DNA from: Pyrrhosoma nymphula
Taxonomy: Eukaryota > Arthropoda > Insecta > Odonata > Coenagrionidae
Reading direction: 5' to 3'
Assembly (NCBI GenBank): GCA_963573305.1
Contig: OY754329.1
Span: 15,095,200-15,159,199, forward strand
DNA: 64,000 bases
The position numbers and the translations under genes were made by a program. The notes below the pieces were generated by a model. The model was given only the letters and a program-made list of their open reading frames with translations, was not told the DNA's origin and made no database searches. This document shows positions 1-10,776 of the stretch, in pieces (within the stretch, counting starts at the first letter, position 1; every line of letters starts with the position of its first letter).

Positions 1-2188
1 AAATATATTAATGTTTGCCGGTACTTGTTATGGCTTAGATCCTATTGTTGTAGTGCTTATTGCACTACAACAATAGTAAAAAATAATAAAATAAATCGGC
101 CTGACCTGCAAATTGAACCACAGACCTTTGGTTTACTGGGCCAATACGGAGACCATAGGCTTCCTAGTTCCATTGGCAATTCAGGAGGACATTTTTTTCC
201 TGTGGCCATCTCGCCATTATATCTTGATTGATAGTAAATAGATACAGAAAATATAGACTGTGATGGTGACTTTAGTTGTAAAATTTAGCGTTGTGTAAAT
301 GTTTTACACGCGTTGGAACTACTGCTTCAGCAACCGTAATTTTTTCGATGTAACCTAAATGCTTACTGACGATTAGTCTTTTAAATTCATAGAAATAATA
401 ATATTAGACATTATCAAAACAAGGTTAGCGTGATAAACTTACTTAAATTGACTTAAAGCTAAACATGATTGAATTTGAAACGTCACATTTAAAGGATTCT
501 TTGAATTCCATTCATAAATTTTATTATTTTTTTCCCTTGAAATTCAACGGGCACCCCTCTCCTACTAATACAATAATAGATGATAACTTGAATATTAAGA
601 TCTTGAATCACTCACCACTTATCTGCAACCAAGTGGCCCTGAGGTCAATACTGCTACTTAGTGCGAAATAGACATTTAGGCTTCTTACCTGCAAAAATAA
701 AAAAAATGTTTCAGAAAAATTAAACTTATTTACGGAAAAAAGATCTCCATTGCCCATCATTAATTTATTTTAAATAATAAATATAAAACATACTTTATGT
801 GATACACAACGAGATAGGCTACAGTTAATCATCAAATTCGATTATCTAATGTAAATACATGTTTGCAGCCACAGCCAGCAGGGTATGTAAATTTTATTTA
901 TATATTATTTAATTAATAAATATTCATAAATAAATTCCACATCGGCTTCGATCAGTGTTGCATTGATATATATTAACGAGAGCAGTTGAAAGAAAAATAT
1001 TAAAGCAACCGTCCGAGTATTAAAATAACTCCGTCACATGGGAGGATAGAAAAATGAAATCAACCCGTAATAGTAAATGAAATAATTCCACTGGACGCTC
1101 CCCCTTCTCGGGTAAAGCAGAGCTCAGTCCAGGCAGACAATAGCGGTCGATACAACGCTCCGATGGCTGGAAAAATTGAAATGGGGGAAAAAATAAAAGA
1201 AGCCACGAGTAAACAAGGGAAGGAAAAACAAAAGCCGCACGTTCGTTAAAAAAATACTAACGAGGCTAAAGAGGAAGGATCTGGGTGGCATCTCTCTTTT
1301 TTTTTCATTCGGTAACTCTCACGGTCGTCGTGGTTTTAGGTCCACAATACGAGTCTGACGAGAGGCTTAGGAATGGGGGTGAGGTGGGGATGATGAGCAA
1401 AGGAAGAAATGGGTACTGTGGTAATTGGGGGAGGAGTACAGAGGAACGGAGTCCGTTTTAACAATGAACATACAAACAAAAGATAAAATAACAAGCGCAT
1501 TATTGCGCCGACGTTCCCTCAACCAAGTCAGGAAAAATCGCTTGAAATAGAATTTATCATGATAAAGCCTGAAGGAGGAAGAAAGGACAACTTTACGTGA
1601 TCAAAATAATCAGTTCAAATAATTGAAAATAATTCAGCGTTTGTGTCACTCACTCACCAATTTCCCAGTCCTGCTGCGAAGACAATAGCTCCAATGGATT
1701 ACCTATTCCGATACAGCTCCTATCACGTTGCCCAAAGCATCAACATGAAAAGATGCCTCTAGTCTGACTCATAACTATACGTAAAAATAGGGCAGCAAAA
1801 GATGAATAGTTAATTTTATCTTGTTTAAGTTTTATGACAGATTCCCCAGCATCCCTGAGTGGGATTGTTTGATGATGGATGACTAATAATTCTATAAAAG
1901 CTTTCAAAAAATTACAGCTTTAAATCCACTGGAGTTGAGAAAATAATCAAATGATTCTTTGATTAAAAAATAAAAGGGAGGAACATAGGGCATCCATATT
2001 TAATTGAGTAAATAACTCTATCCCATACTTCGTAGACTTATTGAACTATTTATATTTTATTTTGATAAAAATAAAATAATAATCGGATGAGCTTTGAAGC
2101 GGTGCGGTGTAAGTATCACACCTAAGCTTCAAATACCAGTCCTCGAATCACGTTGAGGGAAATTCGTCTCAAATTCTTCATTTTTTTA
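1..2188. other. No recognisable gene or element
   Basis: AT-rich DNA with only short chance reading frames. I see no protein motif, tRNA-like promoter or terminal repeat here. A purine-rich patch near 1350-1450 is simple-sequence-like. Confidence 0.5.
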
Positions 2189-2224
2189 TTAACCTGGGAG
2201 TGGTCGCTAAGCTACCTATCACGC

Positions 2225-2846
2225 GAGTGGTCGCGTGTGAGACTTTTTCTCACACTCAGATGTACCGTTGATTATCTATCGTAGAGCGTTTATTGGCAAT
2301 ATATTGCACTATATTTAGATTTAATTTATTTCTCTTAACGTTCATGTTTTAAACAATGATTCCCACATATACACAATTCCTGGTACAATAACGTAATCAT
2401 TGCAACGTTTACTGGCGATGATATCGTTGGGTATCAGTGAAGGAAATTATCATTCTCAAGAAGAAATATTTATTTATAAGGACACACATTCTCATGACTC
2501 ATAAATTTGAATTAACATATCGGCTCTCCACGAAATGAATCAACTTTGCCCGCATGTTGCGAAAGTGCTACGTAAATGAGTGATACAAAAACACTAGCGT
2601 CAGTGGTCGCGCGATGAGAAAAAGTCTCACACCTTGTAGCGGACGGTATCAGGCATATCATTAAACAGCATTATTCATTTATACTTTATGAGACGGTCGG
2701 TCAATAGGAAGAGATAAAAAGTCATCTAGAAGGAAAGGAAACTTATTGTAACTGATGATTACAAAATGAGCAGAAGTTAAAATTTGGCGTGAGAGAAAAT
2801 CTCATTGCGCAACCAATGGCGAAAATCTCATAGCGCAACCAATGTT
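2225..2846. repeat. Hairpin repeat cluster, possible MITE
   Basis: A unit with GTGGTCGCG next to a short hairpin (GTGTGAGA, 5-base loop, TCTCACAC) lies at 2225-2255 and recurs inverted at 2602-2632. Related motifs occur at 2786-2818, and a 26-bp tandem duplication spans 2795-2820 and 2821-2846; both carry TCTCAT.GCGCAACCAATG. TTAA tetranucleotides lie outside the inverted pair (2189-2192 and 2661-2664), but the bases next to them do not mirror each other, so I do not fix the ends. It could be a decayed TTAA-targeting MITE or a local repeat. Confidence 0.4.
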
Positions 2847-2872
2847 GAGCTGAAGAATGTACCCCGGGTAGA

Positions 2873-3295
2873 ATGAATTTAGCTCAATATCTACGATTCG
2901 GTCCAAACACTGGGCCTGAAACACCGCAAGCGATGGAGGATTTATTTCCCAGCACTATCCTGGCCACTCAAAGCGCGCATGCACTGCCCCAGGGAGATAG
3001 GGAAACCACGACCAATCCTCGAATGAAATCGGAAAAGCACGCGGGGGCCTTTTATAATCCCAGGACAGACGAGGAGAGCGGCAAAAAAATAGTTGCCGCA
3101 CTCGCTGCTGACTCGCAAGCAAACCGAATGGAAGGGAGCTGGGCGCAAATGGTAAAAAACTTCCGGACTGCAGGCTCGTTCGTACAACGCGCGGAGAGCA
3201 ATGAATTCGCAGCTATCATGGCCACCGCCACGGTCTGCTTCCTCTGCTGGACCTGCTACTTATCTCTACCACCCCGGCATATACACTCCCGCTGA
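2873..3295 (+). CDS. Unrecognised 140-codon open frame
   Basis: An ATG-to-stop frame of 140 codons in locally GC-richer DNA, just after a tandem hairpin repeat. The product is polar, with Met-, Ala- and Glu-rich stretches, and has a short Cys-containing hydrophobic patch near the C-terminus (about residues 114-131) that could be a membrane segment or chance. I recognise no domain. The opposite strand is also open over 2942-3187, which weakens the coding case because both could follow from base composition. No splice sites or promoter were identified. It may be a non-coding artefact. Confidence 0.2.
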   Translation: MNLAQYLRFGPNTGPETPQAMEDLFPSTILATQSAHALPQGDRETTTNPRMKSEKHAGAFYNPRTDEESGKKIVAALAADSQANRMEGSWAQMVKNFRTAGSFVQRAESNEFAAIMATATVCFLCWTCYLSLPPRHIHSR

Positions 3296-4389
3296 AGGGG
3301 GCGGGAAATGAGAAAATGGTAAGGCGTGGAGAGAACAGAGAGAGGAGTTTTAAAATGCTCCATAAGCCACTCTTTGGCCTTGGACAGGAATTAGGGGGAC
3401 GTTAAAACCCAAAGATGGTTTGGAGGACAATTTGAATACTTCTAAATAAACACCAATAATAAAATTGGCAATCATATTTAGGTTGAAAAATCCATTTTTA
3501 TGAAATACTCGATGATATGAATTATATCATACTTTAGAATTATTCCTATTGAAAAAAAAAAATTTTTCCTCATCAGCATGCCAAATAATCGTAATTGACC
3601 ACACCATGAAACCACATGCATGTCATCAGAGAAATTATGAAATAAGCGTCACTCATCCCCTTAAGCTTGTACCATTGTAACTTTGAACAGTGATGCAGGA
3701 ACAGGTTTCCCACCGGCTCTATGTCAGCAAGCTGCGAAGAAGAGCTATCAGAATGCAAGCCTGGTGATTATTATATAGCTGTAATAAGAAACGCTATTTT
3801 TAAAAATATTTCATATCAAAGAACAAGAAACTCAACAAATAATGTGGGATATCTCTTAAATAATCTCAGCAGAATCAATACTAGGTTAATAAGAACCAAC
3901 AAGCGTAACTGAGATGAAATATTTTTTTACGTCTCATTACTTACATGCAGTAAGTGAAAACCTGTCTCATCAATAAACACTGATCCAAGGATATCTTATT
4001 CAAAAATGACTTCGACCCCTGGGGCTATGCTCCGAAATAAGTTCGAGCTTTTATAACGAATAGCCCCACTCTGAGGATAATAAAGATTATTTTGAAGGCG
4101 TAGACTCCAAGAAGTTCAAGGTTTTCTTCTTTGACTGATTATTGCATTTCAAACACTTATGCCGCCCCACCGAAATGGTATTTATTTCCGAGTCACACAT
4201 TCACTTTTGAGGGTGGCTCGTCATGTATTAATATATGAAACAAAAGTGGCACATATATAAGGAATCAAACATTCTAAATTATAAAAATGACATGGCTACA
4301 AATTTCGACTGAAAATCTATGACGAGAAAACTTTGAAATAAGAAGAACAACTCCAGTAGACGTTTACGAGAGTTTGTGAGAACCATTTT
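3296..4389. other. No recognisable gene or element
   Basis: AT-rich sequence with only short reading frames. I see no transposon ends or protein motifs. Confidence 0.5.
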
Positions 4390-5048
4390 TTAAATAACCC
4401 TCTGGTGAGCGCGCCAAATTCACTCCCACGAGTGGGCACACCGCGGCAATTTTACCGCAAAAATAAATTGCATTCCCATATTTAAGGCCAAGATAATTTA
4501 CTAATGACAAAGAACGGTTAAGTTATTAGAGTTACATCTTTTATTGTTTGACACTGAATGTACATTGTTAATCATCTTAGTTCATATCTAGGTCCTGATC
4601 ATCTTCCCATCTCATACCTGTTGTCTCTTGACGACAATGCCGCCTACATACATTAATTTCACATCACTGGCACACAATTTTTGACCAGCAATTTTTATGC
4701 CACCTGTAAACATGGCATATTACTGGTTTAGGCTCTTCAGGAACCGGTTCCTTGTTCTTATATTTTCCTAAAATTTCTTTTATATCTTTATTCAAACGTC
4801 AAGCTCTCTTCGATGTCACACAGCTACTGAAGCGTCCGGTGCATAATTGATCCGGATATTGGAAATACTCCTTCTTATCATGAAAAATGAATACCTGGAG
4901 ACACAGGCGTTAGATACAAACGGTACCAAATAGAGAGCTCAGAAACTAAAACATGCGGAAATTTGCTGCGGGCGCGCCCACCCACAATAGGTGCACAATA
5001 TGTGCCAAAAATAGATACACTAGCGTTTAACTGGCGGAGGAAAATTAA
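4390..5048 (-). mobile_element. piggyBac-like element remnant
   Basis: The bounds rest on subterminal sequences with inverted similarity: near 4398-4455 GTGAGCGCGCC, then CACTCCCACGAGTGGGCACA and CCGCGGCAATTTTACCGC; near 4960-5025, in the opposite orientation, a GGGCGCGCCC block with GCGGAAATTTGC. TTAA occurs outside on both sides (4390-4393 and 5045-5048), the target expected of piggyBac. The exact ends are uncertain. The interior holds a transposase C-terminal relic. Most of the transposase is missing, so this is an internally deleted, old copy. Confidence 0.5.
4578..4802 (-). pseudogene. piggyBac transposase C-terminus, relic
   Basis: The minus strand reads about 75 codons ending in ...DLDMN-stop with one internal stop. 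The core is RLNKDIKEILGKYKNKEPVP, then a Cys/His-rich tail (ICHVYRWHKNCW, IVCQ-stop-CEI, VCRRHC). Spaced Cys pairs ending in C..HC match the Cys-rich domain at the end of piggyBac-family transposases (DDE_Tnp_1_7 with a C-terminal zinc-binding region), which binds element ends. The catalytic core is absent, so the copy cannot make transposase. Assignment rests on the pattern, not on a database search. Confidence 0.55.
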
Positions 5049-6605
5049 AAATACTCTTGGTTAGAACATTGAAAAAAAATATAAGAATAGTCGCGGTACA
5101 TTCCGGCCAGAAATAATGCACTTCCTAATAAGAGAACCCTACATGCAAACCGGCGAGCAGCGGGCAATCGGCTTTAAGACGGACACTACCTTCTCCTTGG
5201 TGGAATTAACTTCCTCACCTCTCCCACTCATTACCGGGGTCTTATTCCTCCTCGAAACCCCATTCGCAGTGATCGTTCCCCTCTGCAAAACAAAGACGTA
5301 TTTTCATCATGCATCAGTGTTAACCAGCCCACATTCGTCTATCCTCCCCAAGTCTCCTACCCCTGCCTTTTTTAGCCTCCTCACACTAGACGCCATTCCT
5401 AATTCGCCTTTCAGAGTTTCATGTTTTTATTGAACTTTAATAGTGTTAATAATTTAAATCAAAACACTTTTTACAATTTCTCTTATTTGTAAAACGCGTT
5501 TTGCCGACTTAAGATATCATCATGTACAAAAAAATCCTGTACATATTGTAGAAATAAGAAAAAACTAAAGAAACGTACTGGTGCTTTGATTTCAGTTGCA
5601 ACCACTAAAAACTTTTACGACGTGAAGCCTGAGATAGTAACGTTCCATGTAACGGCGACTGAAAAATTCGATGAAAGTTTCCTTTTTTCCTTTTATCGTT
5701 TTATCCTTAATCGCTTTCACAAAATTAAAGCTTTGACTTTGTTTCCAAATTGAATATAGTAAAACAAAAAGGGTACTTAAAATTTATATGCTAACTTATT
5801 TACAGAAAATAGATTGGAAAACAACGTGGATGAGGAATATTATTTAGGCTTTTCCAATGTGAATTTCTGCGACACAACTCCAGCGACTATAATTCACTCT
5901 CACCTTATTTAATTTATCATACTTTAAGGTATCTGCTTATTCATTAATATAAGTAATCAGCAATTCACTTAAAGATTATTAAAAAAGTCACGCGTGATAA
6001 ATGACATTGAATATATTTTCCGACGACACAAAAAATAGATAAATATTGATTTATTTTTAACACAGATTTGCACGTTTCCACCATAGAAACTATGCAACAA
6101 TTCTGTTGAGTTATGCGAGACTTTCGAATAGCCAATATCGAATTCGGCTATTTTGAAAAAAAATGCGTATTGAAGGGTTCAAGCAAACGGGTGAGCGGCA
6201 CAACTTGATCCCAGTGACATAAATTCCTCGTTCATCCCTTTCCCGTTATGTTTCATTCCCTTGAGGGCCAACCAGAGAGTAGTAATTGTAGCATCCAATG
6301 GATTCATTCAAATATCTAAGCAAATACCCCTCTCTTATTTTATGCGTAGTGTTACTCAGCATTTGCTTTCGCAAGTAAAATGAGCAGAAACACTGAAAAG
6401 AACTTAATATTTTCGAAAATCGAACCCATCTTCACACAACGCTCGATTACGCACTTCCAAAACTTATATCTACTAAGAAGCATGAATAAAGTCTGCTTTT
6501 CCGAGTAAAAAACCCTAAAAAATTCCGAAATGGTGACAAAAAACCGTTATACCTACGGTTTACAAGCATTTTCGCTGTTCGGTTCCTTTAGACCTCGTAC
6601 ATAAC
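5049..6605. other. No recognisable gene or element
   Basis: AT-rich sequence. A 105-codon plus-strand frame at 5116-5433 has no recognisable domain and is proline/serine/leucine-rich in the way random pyrimidine-rich DNA reads. I do not call it a gene. Confidence 0.45.
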
Positions 6606-6609
6606 GTAT

Positions 6610-8490
6610 CAGTGGCGTAACTATGGGGGGGGGGATGAGGGAGATAGAACCCTTCCCCCCCCCCCACCAAAATCCTAAAAATAAAAAAAGATATTCGTAT
6701 CACAGCAATCCTATTTGTTTGAAATACAGTAATTAAATGTTTTAGTTGAAATTTGGCCAATGTAATTTATTCAAATTAGTAATTTATTTGATTAGTTAAC
6801 GAATTCTAACGTTTCTTTAATTAATACACCCAGACCTCACTTTGCGATGTTTCACTTTGCGTTTTTCCGATGTTGCGTCGTTCTTGAATTACGGCTGATT
6901 TTCATTTTGAGTTGACATTTTTTCGATTTGCGTTGTTTTTTCCGTCGATTTCTTAAGAAAAAAGAATTTCAATTTAAAAAGAGAAGAAATAAAAAAAAAT
7001 TCCCCGAAAAATATTGATGATTGAAAATTTCAATTTCGGGGAATCGTCATATTTTTTTCTCAATTCCCCTTCACATAGTAAGTTGGTACGAATTTAAGTT
7101 GTTTTCTTTTAATGAAAAAAAGAGTTTCTTGTATAACTTTGGTCACAAATATGTACATTCATATTATAAACGGTAAAAAATATGTTAATAAAAAGAATCT
7201 TTGATTTTTATATGGTTTCCTAAAGAATTTGAACAAGTCAAATCAATGACGGGTGAATCCCTTGCCAAACAAATCATTGAATGTTTTCAAAAATATGGAA
7301 TTGACTTAAATTTTTTAAGGGGGCAAGGCTATGAAGGAGCGGCCAATATGGCGGAGATGTACAATGGTGTGCACAATATTATATAAAACAACTACCCGGC
7401 TGACTTATACGTGCATTACGTGCAGTACGCTCATGCTCTCAATCTGGCTATAGTTAAAGCATGTAAAGTGCAAGATACCCGCTACTGCCTTGGCGTAGTA
7501 GAAAAAGTCCACACATTTTTAACACACTTAAAACGCAAGCGGTTTTACTAAACTACATTGAAGAGTCCGGTTTCTATCCTCTAGTCAAAACTATCAAAAG
7601 AATGTCAAAAACATGATGGACGTCAAAGTAAGACTCATTCGAAGATTTTTTGCATATTATAGATTTTGTAATTGAAGCCTTGACTATAATATGGTCCTGG
7701 AAAGATGGCAGCGATGCAAGTACATTGAAGTGGGGAATTTTAAATTCTGATTTTATTGTTTCTGTACGTATTGTTTCGACGGTATTTGATTACTCCTTAC
7801 CATTGTGCAAAACTCTCCAGAAGGAAGCTATTGACTTGAAGCAAATGGTTAATATATTCGAGACATGTTTGGCAGAACTGCAAAGTTTAAGGCAAAACTC
7901 TGAAAATGAATTTGGTTCCATTTTCAAATGTGTACAAGCAGTTGAAAATTACCAGGAAGTAGATCTAAAAACTCCAAGAGTTTGTGGGTAACAAACAAAC
8001 CGAAGTAATGTTGTTAGTTCACCCAATAACGAAACATCAAGCAGAAGCACAGAAACTTACTACAAAATAAATGTTTTTATCCCGTTTTTGGATTTTTTCA
8101 TCAACCAGCTCAATGAGAGAATTGACCAACATGAGTCTGTGTTTCTGGGTTTTCAATGTTTATTTGAGCCTGTTGGCGAAAGCTGTAAAGAGGTGTAGTA
8201 CAATTTGTTCAATTTCTATTGCGAAGACATGCAGTCACCCCCAGGTGATATATTTAATGATTTAAAATTATGGAAAAATGAAATTCAGAGGCAAGAGTTG
8301 GCGCTGGCAGATGTTTTCAAGTTCGCAACTAAGGCACTCGACAGTTGCGATGTTACGCTATATCCAAATATTTACAGATTGCTTAAAATACTATGTACTC
8401 TGCCTGTGACTACATGCACCCCAGAACCGACATTTTCAACTTTAATAAGAGTTACCTCAGAAATAGTACTTGACAGGTAAGAAGCCATCA
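6610..8490 (+). mobile_element. Decayed hAT transposon (DUF4371/ZMYM1-like type)
   Basis: The left end is probably CAGTGGCGTAACTATGGGGG at 6610, a terminus common in animal hAT elements (CAGNGGCGTA followed by a G run); a C-run and A-rich DNA follow. A broken transposase gene occupies 7201-8480 in the same orientation. I found no matching right end, which would read as an inverted CAGTGGCG; downstream DNA at 8542 belongs to another retroelement scrap. The element is therefore partial or its right end has decayed. Confidence 0.6.
7201..8480 (+). pseudogene. hAT transposase pseudogene (DUF4371 plus hAT dimerisation domain)
   Basis: Pieces of one transposase lie in order across shifted plus-strand frames. 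At 7201-7386 there is IDLNFLRGQGYEGAANM, the RGQGYDGAxNM signature of ZMYM1-like hAT proteins. At 7390-7510 it continues with YVHYVQYAHALNLAIVKACK (the C/YxxH-LNL block). At 7650-7991 a helical region ends LKTPRVCG, matching the usual PR-xxG segment. At 8071-8265 the LDFFINQLNERI segment follows. At 8205-8480 NIYRLLKILCTLPVTTC, then TPEPTFSTLIRV, form the hAT C-terminal dimerisation block; the usual ERxFS reads EPTFS. Several frameshifts and stops show it is dead. This family normally catalyses cut-and-paste transposition with 8-bp target duplications. Confidence 0.8.
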
Positions 8491-8541
8491 ATTCAATCCA
8501 TCATTGTTATGCTAAAACTAAAAAGTAAAATGATTAAATGG

Positions 8542-8800
8542 TTAAACTGTGAAACATATGTAAGAATTGGTGCTTTCCTGGCGCACAAAGTGAATAAATT
8601 CTTCATGGGTTTCCCTCCAGATGAGTTGTTCAGCCACAGCCGACGTTTCGATGGCTAACTCTGCCATCGTCCTCAGGGCGTTGAGTGCCGTGCCAAAATT
8701 CGTCCGTGTTTTCATATCCTCCGGCCGTGAGTCAGGTCGTTTCTGAGTCCATTCACTATTGAACAGTCGTCTTCGCAAACCTATCCCCTTAAACCCCTCA
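8542..8800 (-). mobile_element. Retroelement fragment with structured motif
   Basis: On the minus strand an open stretch includes EWTQKRPDSRPEDMKTRTNF, then GTALNALRTMAELAIETSAV. Its DNA contains CTGAGGAC, GATGG, a 9-base loop, CCATC and GAAACGTC (8676 down to 8642), the motif that recurs in palindromic elements elsewhere in this window. I infer a scrap of the same Penelope-like group; no reverse transcriptase or GIY-YIG sequence is visible. The minus-strand frame continues to 8964 through AT-rich DNA that looks non-coding. Confidence 0.4.
8642..8676 (-). ncRNA. Hammerhead-like stem motif, copy 1
   Basis: Minus strand: CTGAGGAC, 5-bp stem GATGG/CCATC around a 9-base loop, then GAAACGTC. Flanking GCC and GGC could add a 3-bp outer helix. 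The layout resembles the hammerhead ribozyme core (CUGANGA...GAAA) but has one extra base before the stem, so self-cleavage is not established. Confidence 0.4.
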
Positions 8801-8964
8801 TGCCAATCGAAGGGCTGATTGGCAAAAAAAATTGGCAGTATTAGGTAGCATAAGGGAAATATATAACATTTCATATTATTTTTTAGAGTTAATTCTCCTT
8901 TACAAACGCAAAATGAAACTAGTATTGGACGGAAAACGAACGACAACAGGTATTCATACTTCAC

Positions 8965-9280
8965 CTGTAACTGAAACTATTCATCCATAAGTTTTTGAAA
9001 AAGTTTATATCATTAGCATTTCTGAACTCTAAAGCTAGTTTTTTATACCTTTTTTAAAGAGCTCTACTCATTCTTTTACTAAATTTTCTTCATCAACAAA
9101 AGTAAATATGCATTTCTAGAAGACTAGTGGAATCATTTTGCTGATAATGTAGCAGCATTAGCCCTAGAATCAAATGAGGCATAAAGACGTTTTCACGCAA
9201 TGTAAGGACCTCTGGCTATAATAATTTGAAAAATAACTTGATATTGGTTGGAGGATGCAGTGTATACGTGTAAATAACAT
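8965..9280. other. No recognisable gene or element
   Basis: AT-rich spacer between the retroelement scrap and a small hAT MITE. Nothing recognised. Confidence 0.5.
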
Positions 9281-9431
9281 CAGTGGCGGATATAGGTTTG
9301 GAACAAGGGGGGGAATACCTCGATTTTTTATTTCGACCCCTCGGGGGATCGATTTTATCTAGTGTAAGTTTCGACCCAAGGGGGGGCTATAGTCCCCTTA
9401 GCCTTATATCCTCCCCATAGATCCGCCACTG
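9281..9431. mobile_element. hAT-type MITE, 151 bp
   Basis: Perfect 11-bp terminal inverted repeats (CAGTGGCGGAT at 9281; its complement ending at 9431) with G-rich subtermini. The 8-bp flanks, aataacat and atttacat, agree at six positions, as expected for an aged hAT target duplication. No coding capacity, so it depends on a hAT transposase made elsewhere. Confidence 0.75.
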
Positions 9432-9884
9432 ATTTACATACACAATACCCACACTCTATTATAGCCAATTCTACCGCAAACTAACTCCCAACTAGGAATG
9501 GACTCCTTCTGCGCTTGGAGTTGCCTATGGGAACTCTGATGGATCCAATGAAACCTGCGAGTACTCCATAATAAAGTGGTCACGTTTTGAAACTGACTTC
9601 ATCAGTCGGTGCAAGGCGTAATTTTCTCCGGTTTCAAGCGCACTCGCTCAATTTACGGCAACTGGAAACATGAGGAACTCGACTTCTGGGAAATAGCCAT
9701 CTTTCCCGCCGGGAAGTGGTTTATTTAGCCTGGGACGAAGTTGGTCGTCCATTTGAATTGATTATCGGTGGGAAGGAACTACTCCGACTACAGACGCGGA
9801 CTGAGCAAACCAATGATTCGAATAATTTGTTAGATGAAATACTTTGCATGGATTATTTCACAACTCCTTTCAAAAGTTATTGAC
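9432..9884. other. No recognisable gene or element
   Basis: Unique-looking sequence before the palindromic element. No motif or reading frame of note. Confidence 0.45.
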
Positions 9885-10021
9885 CACTTAATACATTGGT
9901 TAATTTATGGAGGTTTGGTCATGTCTTTTTTAAGAAACTCAACTTCATTTTTTCCGCCGACGTTTCGCCTTTTTATTAAGGCTTCTTCAGGACTACAGTA
10001 CAATGCAAGGAATATAGTTAA

Positions 10022-10484
10022 TGTTCGCACGAGGACTGGCCACCTTTTTTGTTCCTTTAAATTTCCCTCCCTCCTATGCCGTGGCAAGTTTCGTGCCTTT
10101 TTGTTTGTTATGCAGTTATGATTTTGCCCGCGGAGGGCGCTCGCGGGAGCCAGACAGACTTGACTACTGACTCGGAGAGAACACAACCAGTGTGGAGTTC
10201 AGACAAGACAGTATACGTGGCCTGCAGGCATGACGTGTGTGTGTGATTGGTGTGGGAGTGTGAATGAATATTGAAGACCTCCGGAGACGTCGGCGATTCA
10301 GGTACGCGAAGCTTACGCCCGGCATTTTCCTTCCCTTATATATTATTAATTTCCGTTTCACCTTTTATCACAGTATTCCTCAGTTTTATTTTGTGTCCCG
10401 TTAAAGGCCAGCCTCCATTCTAATTATTTTATCCTTGTGGGATTCGTTACTTGTCTGGGGACATCACGGCCACGGGCGCGAACA
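10022..10484. mobile_element. Solo LTR, 463 bp
   Basis: It starts TGTTCGC and ends GCGAACA (7-bp inverted termini, TG...CA) and is flanked on both sides by GTTAA (10017-10021 and 10485-10489), a 5-bp target duplication typical of BEL/Pao or Gypsy elements. No internal gag-pol is present, which fits LTR-LTR recombination after insertion. It lies inside the arm of a palindromic element and so is younger than it. Family and orientation are not determined. Confidence 0.75.
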
Positions 10485-10667
10485 GTTAATAATAATTATA
10501 ATACTACAAAGATAAAAAAGTTTTCAATCATAAATTTAGTACCTCAAAGGATTAACTTTCTTACTGCCTTTGACTTTTGAGGTACTAAATTTAAGATTGA
10601 AAACTTTTTTTTATATTCGTAGTATTATAATTATTATTAACTGTATTACTTGCATTGTACTGTAGCC

Positions 10668-10701
10668 CTGAAGAAGCCTCATTAATAAAAAGGCGAAACG
10701 T
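10668..10701 (+). ncRNA. Hammerhead-like stem motif, copy 2
   Basis: CTGAAGAA, stem GCCT/AGGC, then GAAACGTC. The inverted copy in the left arm (about 9960-9995, minus strand) has a 5-bp stem GCCTT/AAGGC with the same flanking blocks. One extra base before the stem separates it from a canonical hammerhead core. Confidence 0.4.
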
Positions 10702-10776
10702 CGACGGAAAAAGGAAGTTGAGTATCTTAAAAAACACATGACCAAACCTCCAAAAAGTAACCAATGTATTATATCA

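Larger units (their letters stand above)
9885..10776. mobile_element. Palindromic (foldback) element split by a solo LTR
   Basis: The outer left arm (about 9885-10021) is the inverted partner of about 10636-10776: both carry an ACATTGGTTA stretch, GGAGGTTTGGTCATGT, GACGTTTCGCCTTTTTATTA and CTACAGTACAATGCAAG. The inner arm 10490-10560 is the inverted partner of 10572-10635 (CTACAAAGATAAAAAAG, TTTAGTACCTCAAA). Removing the LTR at 10022-10484 joins outer and inner left arms into one continuous arm, so this was a single long palindrome. The arms carry the CTGANGAN-stem-GAAACGTC motif. It is probably Penelope-like or another foldback retroelement; no coding sequence is present. Confidence 0.65.

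Noticed and set aside
5116..5433. 105-codon plus-strand frame
   Set aside because: No domain and a pyrimidine-driven composition; nothing around it supports a gene.
8642..8676. Canonical hammerhead ribozyme
   Set aside because: The flanking blocks fit, but one extra base between CTGANGA and the stem occurs in every copy, so I report it only as hammerhead-like.
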